The notes beneath the pieces are model-generated. The model did not search any database. It was given only the letters and a program-made list of their open reading frames with translations, and was not told the origin of the DNA. From an uncultured Eubacteriales bacterium (GTDB lineage Bacteria; Bacillota; Clostridia; Oscillospirales; Oscillospiraceae): a stretch of 11,416 bases of DNA. Location of the stretch: NCBI GenBank assembly GCA_902475435.1, contig CABRZL010000064.1:1-11416 (forward strand), given 5' to 3'. Position numbers and translations under genes: made by a program. Shown here piece by piece: positions 7,081 through 11,416 of the stretch (the stretch's first letter is position 1; the number at the start of each line of letters is the position of its first letter).

Positions 7081-8352
7081 TTATTCTTGATATGTGATGC
7101 GTCCGTGAAGTATGGTAAGTTTTACACGTCCGGTGAGTGTTTCGCCGTCAAACACAGTGCTTCGACCCTTGGAATGAAAAGATGCTGGGTTTACGGTCCA
7201 GGTTTCTTTGGGGTCGAAAGCCATAAGATCAGCGGGATCACCAGGCTTTGTGGACACCCGGCGGCCCAGAATAGCCGCGGGTATGGCGGACATTTTGGCG
7301 ATTAGCTGCGGAACTGTTAAATAGCCGGGCTTGCACAGGGCCGTAAAGGAGGCGGCCAAGCTGGTCTCTAGTCCTACCATGCCGCTGGGGGACTCCGGCA
7401 AAGGCTTTGCCTTTTCTTCAGCACTGTGGGGAGCGTGATCTGTGACAATGCAGTCCAGCGTGCCGTCTATCACTGCCCTCAGAATCGCCTCCCGGTCCGC
7501 TTCCGTGCGGAGTGGAGGGTTGACTCGGGCCTTTGAACCCTTTTTTAAAATTTCCTGTTCTGTGAATAACATATAATGTGGACAGGTTTCAGCAGTGACA
7601 TTTACTCCTTTTGACTTGTATGCGCGGATCAGCTGTACAGAGCCGGCAGTAGATACGTGGGCAATGTGGATGTGAGCGCCGGTTTCCTGGGCAAGCATCA
7701 GGTCCCGTCCAACCATCAGTTCCTCTGCAATAGCAGGACGGCCAGGCAATCCCAGATGCCGGGAAACTTCACCTTCGTTTACAGCATAATTTTGAACCAT
7801 TTCTGCGTCTTCGCAGTGGGAAATTACCACTGCACCGAGTGCCTTTGCTGCCAATAAGGCATCGCGCATCCGTTTTGCAGAGCTGACAGGCACACCATCG
7901 TCAGAGAAGGCAACAGCCCCCGCAGCAGCTAGTGTTGGAAAATCTGTAAGCGATTCTCCATTTTGCCCCATGGTTACAGCGGCGATGGGCAGTACCTGGC
8001 AAAGGCCGGATTGCTGGGCTTTGTGCAAGACATATGCAATCCACTCCGGCGTATCAATAACGGGCCGTGTATTTGGCATACAGGCAACTGTGGTAAAACC
8101 GCCGGCAGCTGCGGCTGCAGAACCGGAAGTAATATCTTCTTTATAGGTTTGGCCGGGGTCGCGAAAGTGGACATGCATGTCTACAAGGCCAGGACAGAGA
8201 TATTTGCCGGTAAGATCCAAGACCTGATGTCCCCGGGAAGATATCCGATGTGCCATGGCAGAGATCACGCCTTGTTCTATCAGGAGGTCAAGATGCGTGA
8301 CAGAATCCGCAATCGGATCTACAAAATCGACATTTTTCAGTAAAATTCCCAT
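7081..8352 (-). CDS. pyrC: Dihydroorotase, class I
   Basis: 423 residues, typical of the 45-kDa class I (amidohydrolase superfamily) enzymes found in Firmicutes. It closes carbamoyl-aspartate to dihydroorotate, third step of UMP synthesis. Zinc ligands are visible and evenly shifted by one from the well-known Bacillus numbering: H60 and H62 in DMHVHFRDPG, D152 in SDDG, H179 in SHCED, H232 in HIAHVST, and D305 in TDHAPH. MPNTRP (92-97) and NPPLR (278-282) are also conserved substrate-site segments. The ATG at 8352 has AAAGGAA about 10 bases upstream. It has its own terminator before pyrF, so it can be expressed apart from the rest of the pathway, though readthrough is possible. It diverges from the small gene at 8423 with a 70-base gap that contains two short inverted repeats (CGCAT-AGG-ATGCG and GCCC-ATTG-GGGC); I see no convincing promoter there. 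Confidence 0.96.
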   Translation of the reverse strand: MGILLKNVDFVDPIADSVTHLDLLIEQGVISAMAHRISSRGHQVLDLTGKYLCPGLVDMHVHFRDPGQTYKEDITSGSAAAAAGGFTTVACMPNTRPVIDTPEWIAYVLHKAQQSGLCQVLPIAAVTMGQNGESLTDFPTLAAAGAVAFSDDGVPVSSAKRMRDALLAAKALGAVVISHCEDAEMVQNYAVNEGEVSRHLGLPGRPAIAEELMVGRDLMLAQETGAHIHIAHVSTAGSVQLIRAYKSKGVNVTAETCPHYMLFTEQEILKKGSKARVNPPLRTEADREAILRAVIDGTLDCIVTDHAPHSAEEKAKPLPESPSGMVGLETSLAASFTALCKPGYLTVPQLIAKMSAIPAAILGRRVSTKPGDPADLMAFDPKETWTVNPASFHSKGRSTVFDGETLTGRVKLTILHGRITYQE

Positions 8353-8422
8353 AAGCTTTCAATTCCTTTCCGCATAGGATGCGCCCATTGGGGCAGACTT
8401 TTGATGAGGGGAGGGACGATTC

Positions 8423-8596
8423 TTGGAAGCAAAATCATTTTTTATGGCTATGGGCCTGGGAGTTGCCGCAGGTACTGCAGTTGGTATGATGATGCCGCGA
8501 AATAAAACCATGCGGCAAATCGGACGGAACGTTTCCAGTGCGGCTGCGGATACAGTGACGCGTGCAGTAAACACTGTGGAAAAAAAGATGCAGTAA
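8423..8596 (+). CDS. Small glycine-rich membrane protein (YtxH-like)
   Basis: 57 residues with a TTG start. The TTG at 8423 is 8 bases after GGGAGG (8409-8414), and an in-frame TGA at 8405 rules out a longer protein; ATG codons at 8444 and 8450 are weaker alternatives. The first half is hydrophobic and glycine/alanine rich (FFMAMGLGVAAGTAVGMMM), fitting one membrane helix with GxxxG-like spacing. The second half is charged and probably helical, ending VNTVEKKMQ. This layout is like YtxH-type small membrane proteins, but I cannot name a function. It is divergent from pyrC. A strong hairpin follows 11 bases after its stop. The clear ribosome binding site and the hairpin argue for a real gene despite its size. 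Confidence 0.7.
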   Translation: MEAKSFFMAMGLGVAAGTAVGMMMPRNKTMRQIGRNVSSAAADTVTRAVNTVEKKMQ

Positions 8597-8607
8597 TACC
8601 CTTAAAG

Positions 8608-8631
8608 CCGGCAAAGATTTGCCTTTGCCGG
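8608..8631 (+). terminator. Hairpin after the small membrane protein gene
   Basis: CCGGCAAAG (8608-8616) pairs perfectly with CTTTGCCGG (8623-8631) around a 6-base loop, starting 11 bases after the stop. No T-run follows (TACATAGCG), so termination efficiency is uncertain. Confidence 0.6.
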
Positions 8632-8728
8632 TACATAGCGTTATCCATAGTATATCATGTTTTGTAGAAATCACAAAGAGAATATTTTGGTGATGTGAAA
8701 GAATCTTTCTGCTTTTTACAAAAAGTAC

Positions 8729-8757
8729 TTGCAATCTTTGAAATGTGGTGCTATAAT
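8729..8757 (+). promoter_or_regulatory. Sigma-A promoter of tRNA-Arg
   Basis: TTGCAA (8729-8734) and a perfect TATAAT (8752-8757) are separated by 17 bases; the -10 box ends 24 bases before the first base of the mature tRNA. This is the best promoter in the window. Confidence 0.85.
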
Positions 8758-8781
8758 ATCCTAGCATTCTGAAATGGGTAT

Positions 8782-8858
8782 GCGCCGGTAGCTCAGTTGG
8801 ATAGAGTGACTGACTACGAATCAGTAGGTCGGGGGTTCGAGTCCCTTCCGGCGTACCA
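8782..8858 (+). tRNA. tRNA-Arg (anticodon ACG)
   Basis: 77-base cloverleaf. Acceptor GCGCCGG (8782-8788) pairs with CCGGCGT before discriminator A, with one G-U closing pair. The D arm contains AGCTCAGTTGGATAGAGT. The anticodon stem is ACTGA/TCAGT around CTACGAA, giving anticodon ACG at 8816-8818. The T loop TTCGAGT lies on a G-rich stem with two G-U pairs. The CCA tail is encoded (8856-8858). ACG is normally edited to ICG and reads CGU, CGC and CGA. Confidence 0.96.
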
Positions 8859-8863
8859 TCAAA

Positions 8864-8904
8864 GAGCCGTTGAAATTTAAGCGTTTCAACGGCTCATTAT
8901 TTTT
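8864..8904 (+). terminator. Intrinsic terminator of tRNA-Arg
   Basis: GAGCCGTTGAAA (8864-8875) pairs perfectly over 12 bp with 8884-8895 around an 8-base loop, followed by ATTATTTTT. It begins 6 bases after the tRNA. Confidence 0.92.
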
Positions 8905-8990
8905 GGAGAAGCTTCGGTTGTATGTTGGTTGCATATGATACAGTCCTTAACTGGAGATTTTACGATGCAGGACTGAGAGTCAATCGCAAA

Positions 8991-9014
8991 GCGGGAGAGC
9001 CAAGGCTCTTCCGC
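8991..9014 (-). terminator. Hairpin downstream of the lysin gene
   Basis: GCGGGAGAGC (8991-9000) pairs with GCTCTTCCGC (9005-9014), 10 bp with one G-T pair and a CAAG loop, starting just after the lysin stop codon (9020-9022). On the minus strand it is followed only by TTTGCGATT, and the plus side has AAATTTTATT, so the direction of action is not certain. Confidence 0.6.
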
Positions 9015-9019
9015 AAATT

Positions 9020-10060
9020 TTATTCGTCAAATACGCCGGCTCGATTTAAAATAACCAGCAGCCGTACTGCGTCCTCGCTCATATCTAGTACCAGGTTTTC
9101 TCCGGAGCCTTCACGACCCTTGAGTATCCCTTTGGAAATCAACTGATCCAGTGTTTCTCGGTATTGTGGGTCTACATCACTGAGTTTATAGTAATAGCCT
9201 CCAGCGGGAACTAATTTCCCCGCTGCATCAATTTTAAGCGTCCTATTTGTGACCATTACGCCATCTGCACCCAAGTAATAACTGTTACCATTGTCAAATA
9301 CCCATTCGTTTTCCAATCTGTAACCCTCCTTGTCAAAGTAGTACCATTTGTCATCGATCAATTCCCAGCTGCTTTTAGTAAAGCTACCATCCTCGTGCAC
9401 GTACTGCCAACCAGTGTCATCTTCCTGCCACCCTGTTGGACCAGTATATTTGCCTCCGTCCAGAAGATCGGTGTTTTTCAGTTCGTTCATGTCAAATCGT
9501 CCGCTCAGACCGGAGATGGTTCCGGAACTGGAATATTGCCAGATATCAAAATCTGAAATGCTGGGGCTGGAGGCATATTGGGCATACCAGACTGTATATT
9601 CGCTAAGTTTTTCTATATTAACCATGTTTCGGTAATAGTCCAGATTATAATAAACGCCGGGTATATAACCCGCCGCTCGGATTGTCTCACAAAAAGCTAC
9701 GGCATGCGCATTAAATGCGGTTTTGCCCAAAGTTACGCCATGATCTTCTGCATAACGAATGGTGTCATATTCGAAATCAAAAAATATGGGAAATGTTACG
9801 TCATAACCGCGAATGGTTTCCAGGCACTTCTGCGCTTCCTCTTTTGCTGCTGCCACATTGAGTGCATAGGAGAACCAATAGATTCCAACAGGGATTTTCT
9901 GGCTTAAAGCGCCTTTGATATTTGCGATACATTGGCTGTCCACTTGATACCGTCCATATCCACCCCGTATAATGGCAAAGGATATGCCAGCTGTTTTTAT
10001 TTTTTCCCAGTCCAGAGTACCGTTATGGGAGCTGACGTCAATGCCGATAATCTTAGCCAT
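9020..10060 (-). CDS. GH25 phage-type endolysin (muramidase) with wall-binding repeats
   Basis: 346 residues. Residues 1 to about 195 are a glycoside hydrolase family 25 lysozyme, which cuts the MurNAc-GlcNAc bond of peptidoglycan. GIDVSSHNG (6-14) carries the first catalytic aspartate (D8), IIRGGYG follows (30-36), and FFDFEYD has the DxE pair D95 and E97. There is no signal peptide, so export needs a holin, which is the gene just upstream. Residues about 210-285 are aromatic repeats (TGWQYV, DKWYYFDKEG, NSYYLGADG), like choline-binding/cell-wall-binding repeats. The last about 60 residues, with LDQLISKGILKG and LLVILNRAGVF, form a small C-terminal module that I recall from clostridial phage lysins but cannot name. 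GGAGG lies 9 bases upstream of the ATG; the start overlaps the holin stop by 8 bases. Confidence 0.93.
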   Translation of the reverse strand: MAKIIGIDVSSHNGTLDWEKIKTAGISFAIIRGGYGRYQVDSQCIANIKGALSQKIPVGIYWFSYALNVAAAKEEAQKCLETIRGYDVTFPIFFDFEYDTIRYAEDHGVTLGKTAFNAHAVAFCETIRAAGYIPGVYYNLDYYRNMVNIEKLSEYTVWYAQYASSPSISDFDIWQYSSSGTISGLSGRFDMNELKNTDLLDGGKYTGPTGWQEDDTGWQYVHEDGSFTKSSWELIDDKWYYFDKEGYRLENEWVFDNGNSYYLGADGVMVTNRTLKIDAAGKLVPAGGYYYKLSDVDPQYRETLDQLISKGILKGREGSGENLVLDMSEDAVRLLVILNRAGVFDE

Positions 10061-10277
10061 CTGTTGTTGCCTCCGTTTCTGATACTTCCGGCAATCCTGA
10101 CACGCTGGTCAGTAGAGATAAAATCCCGGACAGCACTGACGAGGAGAGCACGGCTACCCAGCTCACATTCTCAATGAGTACGGCGGTGCCAATTATGGCT
10201 ACGGCGGTTTGTGCCACTGTTTTGACGGCTCGGATTCCGGCTGCCTTCCACCATGTTTTCCAGTTACGGTTTTTCAT
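10053..10277 (-). CDS. Phage holin, r1t-type
   Basis: 74 residues with a strong AAAGGAGGGA ribosome binding site before the ATG at 10277. The N-terminal pattern NWKTWWKAAGIRAVKTVAQT (5-24), the hydrophobic stretch AVAIIGTAVLIENV, a second hydrophobic stretch VAVLSSSVLSGILSLL (41-56), and the LTSVSGLPE closing motif (56-64) match the Lactococcus phage r1t holin family. Holins form lesions in the inner membrane that let the lysin reach the wall and so set lysis timing. The 8-base overlap with the lysin gene makes this a classic two-gene lysis cassette. No tail, capsid or integrase gene is in view, so it is either the edge of a prophage remnant or a host-kept lysis cassette. Confidence 0.88.
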   Translation of the reverse strand: MKNRNWKTWWKAAGIRAVKTVAQTAVAIIGTAVLIENVSWVAVLSSSVLSGILSLLTSVSGLPEVSETEATTDG

Positions 10278-10372
10278 TGTGAGTCCCTCCTTTATTATTA
10301 TGCCTTTAACTTGCAGATATTGTTTTCTGCTCCATTTAGCTGGTGTTCCGGTTTAAGGAATTATTTCATAAA

Positions 10373-10541
10373 GGGGAGAATGCTCCAAAACGTCTTTTTC
10401 AGGCTAGGCAAGCCAATTTGTGCGTTCTGAAAGGACTATCGTTGTAAAGCAACATTGTTTCTTTGCAGCATTGACGTATTATGGATTGCCTTACCTGTCT
10501 TGTGAGACTGACGTTTTAACCTTTGATTTGTAATTCTCCCC
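10373..10541 (+). repeat. Long imperfect inverted repeat; candidate structured RNA
   Basis: Several arms pair in strict nested order. GGGGAGAAT (10373-10381) pairs with ATTCTCCCC (10533-10541). AAAACGTC (10387-10394) pairs with GACGTTTT (10510-10517). CAGGCTAGGCAAGCC (10400-10414) pairs with 10483-10497 at 12 of 15 positions. CTGAAAG (10427-10433) pairs with CTTTGCAG (10461-10468) with one bulge. The tip is GTTG-TAAAG-CAAC (10441-10453). The whole folds into one rod with internal loops, about 169 bases. Some extra pairs in the loops are G-U only if the plus strand is the RNA, and a terminator-like hairpin follows on the plus strand. No open frame of note lies in it. It could be a small RNA (a 6S-like rod is one possibility), a leader element, or a MITE-like palindrome. 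Orientation is tentative. Confidence 0.55.
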
Positions 10542-10557
10542 ACTTATATATATGCCA

Positions 10558-10595
10558 GAAATGCTCCAATGGTCTTAGGAGCATTTCATTTTGTA
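10558..10595 (+). terminator. Terminator-like hairpin after the inverted-repeat element
   Basis: GAAATGCTCC (10558-10567) pairs perfectly with GGAGCATTTC (10578-10587) around a 10-base loop, followed by ATTTTGTAATTT. It sits 16 bases after the inverted-repeat element and could end a plus-strand transcript from there; no protein gene on the plus strand would explain it. Confidence 0.6.
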
Positions 10596-10686
10596 ATTTG
10601 GAACAAGACTCGTGGAGAGATAAAGAAAATCAAAGCTGGGACTAGCTAATATGTCACGAAATAAAAAACATGCAAAAAAGCAAGAA

Positions 10687-10718
10687 AAAGGAACCAGGGA
10701 ATGTTACCCGGTTCCTTT
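10687..10718 (-). terminator. Intrinsic terminator of the SnoaL-like gene
   Basis: On the minus strand AAAGGAACCGGG (10718-10707) pairs with 10699-10687 with one bulged base and a 7-base loop, followed by TTCTTGCTTTTTT. It lies 45 bases after the stop at 10764. Confidence 0.88.
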
Positions 10719-10763
10719 GGTTGAGTGCTACAAAAGTGTTAATTATTATAAAGTCTATGGAAA

Positions 10764-11416
10764 TTAAGTTTCTGGGACGATAATTTTGTTTGGCATGTGT
10801 TCTACAGTGTCATAAGGTACAGGCGGTTCCGGTTCGCTGGCAGGATAAATAGCAGTTGGGCTCCACTGCCAAAAATCAGGAACGGCTTGACCAGTCATGG
10901 GGTTCGTTTCACCAGGTTTTGTTTGATCGGGGTCGGGGTTGATGGCCTGTTCGAACTTTGTTTCACTTTCAGTCCAAGCAGTGTGGTAGCCTGTCTTAAA
11001 TAGCGGGTAAAGTACCATGTGCCACAGTTTCCACTGCCCATCTTCGTCTTTGATAAATTCTACTTCATACTTGGACCAGGCCCACATTGGATCAGGTACT
11101 AGCTTTTCCGGTTCTGTTGCAGGATCTACATTGTCGGGATTTCGTAAAAAAGTCTCATGTCCCGGAGAGATCCACACGCCTTTGGCTGTTTTGCAGTCCG
11201 CAGCAACTTCTAATACCTCGGTGTCCAATTGGTGCATGGTCATGATTCCGCGCAGTTTTTGCTCCATACCGGGGTCGTTTCGATCACCATGTTCTACCAG
11301 ATAGCAGTGAGCAATGGCGTCATATCCAATATACTGGCCAAAAGGGAATTTAAAATAGCTGTCTGGCCGCTTTGCCCAAAGGGTCATATAATCTTTGTTG
11401 CGGAATGCTGTGTGAT
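10764..11416 (-). CDS. SnoaL/NTF2-like domain protein (partial, N-terminus outside window)
   Basis: At least 216 residues; the frame is open through an ATG at 11387 to the right edge, where it reads HTAFRNKDY before that ATG, so the true start is outside. The order of segments (a short helical lead with DYMTLWAKRPDSYF, then GQYIGYDAI, a long strand with GVWISPGHETF, WAWSKYEVEFIKDEDGQWKLWHM, and a PLFKTGYHTAW tail) fits the cone-shaped NTF2/SnoaL fold as found in many clostridial proteins. These proteins may be enzymes (isomerases, cyclases, dehydratases) or binding proteins; no catalytic set can be assigned. The C-terminal 45 residues are proline-rich and acidic and end NKIIVPET. There is no obvious link to the neighbouring lysis genes. 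Confidence 0.65.
   Translation of the reverse strand, partial: HTAFRNKDYMTLWAKRPDSYFKFPFGQYIGYDAIAHCYLVEHGDRNDPGMEQKLRGIMTMHQLDTEVLEVAADCKTAKGVWISPGHETFLRNPDNVDPATEPEKLVPDPMWAWSKYEVEFIKDEDGQWKLWHMVLYPLFKTGYHTAWTESETKFEQAINPDPDQTKPGETNPMTGQAVPDFWQWSPTAIYPASEPEPPVPYDTVEHMPNKIIVPET

Larger units (their letters stand above)
10278..10763. other. Stretch without a convincing protein gene
   Basis: Bases 10278-10372 hold the holin ribosome binding site and AT-rich DNA with no clear promoter. Then come the long inverted repeat (10373-10541), a terminator-like hairpin (10558-10595), an A-rich segment with no feature I can support (10596-10686), and the terminator of the SnoaL-like gene (10687-10718). 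Confidence 0.7.

Noticed and set aside
8353..8422. Riboswitch or PyrR site upstream of pyrC
   Set aside because: Only two very short inverted repeats fit in the 70-base gap; no known riboswitch core or PyrR-binding loop is recognisable.
8831..8858. tRNA-Arg 3' end as a phage attachment site for the nearby lysis genes
   Set aside because: I found no second copy of the tRNA 3' end in the window and no integrase; a terminator follows the tRNA directly.
9578..9907. Plus-strand open frame inside the GH25 lysin gene
   Set aside because: Antisense shadow of a well-supported gene; cysteine- and phenylalanine-rich composition typical of such shadows.
10300..10372. Promoter driving the inverted-repeat element or, on the minus strand, the holin
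   Set aside because: Boxes such as CATAAT and CATAAA occur, but none has a convincing -35 at 16-18 bases.
10651..10767. Plus-strand 38-residue open frame starting MSRNKKHAKKQEKG
   Set aside because: It has no ribosome binding site, runs across the terminator of the opposite-strand SnoaL-like gene, and its basic start comes from an A-rich stretch.
1..11416. CRISPR array, insertion sequence, or defence system
   Set aside because: No regularly spaced direct repeats, transposase or recognisable defence gene were seen on either strand.

Overview
The window looks like chromosomal DNA from a Gram-positive, low-to-mid GC anaerobe of the class Clostridia, most likely the Oscillospirales. The evidence is the PyrK/PyrD type of dihydroorotate dehydrogenase, strong GGAGG ribosome binding sites, sigma-A-like promoters, an encoded-CCA tRNA-Arg(ACG), and the phage-type holin plus GH25 lysin. 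This placement is inferred from family knowledge and was not tested by search.

Left part (1-3123, plus strand): a tightly packed run of genes. It starts with the C-terminal end of a membrane glycosyltransferase of the PMT type. A GNAT acetyltransferase, a PHP-family phosphatase of the histidinol-phosphatase type, ribose-5-phosphate isomerase B, a second GNAT and a GrpB/UPF0157 protein follow. Several neighbours overlap by a few bases. A perfect 14-bp hairpin closes this run and also the convergent operon arriving from the right.

Centre (3183-8352, minus strand): de novo pyrimidine genes. pyrC comes first and has its own terminator. A second unit, pyrF-pyrK-pyrD, starts from a sigma-A-like promoter whose -35 box lies in the T-tract of the pyrC terminator. 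The last gene of that unit is a two-domain protein, histidine phosphatase fused to GNAT, which starts one base after the pyrD stop and is probably translationally coupled to it. Together these genes supply dihydroorotase, dihydroorotate dehydrogenase (catalytic and electron-transfer subunits) and OMP decarboxylase.

Right part (8423-11416): a short TTG-start gene for a glycine-rich, one-helix membrane protein, divergent from pyrC; a tRNA-Arg gene with a textbook promoter and terminator; a two-gene phage lysis cassette (r1t-type holin overlapping a GH25 muramidase, minus strand) with no other phage gene in view; a roughly 490-base stretch without a convincing gene; and the C-terminal part of a SnoaL/NTF2-like protein that runs off the right edge. 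The gene-free stretch holds a strikingly ordered long imperfect inverted repeat (10373-10541) followed by a terminator-like hairpin. It is the best candidate here for an unannotated structured RNA or palindromic element.

Most of the window is ordinary housekeeping DNA. The points of interest are the 10373-10541 element, the phosphatase-GNAT fusion riding on the pyrimidine operon, and the isolated lysis cassette.
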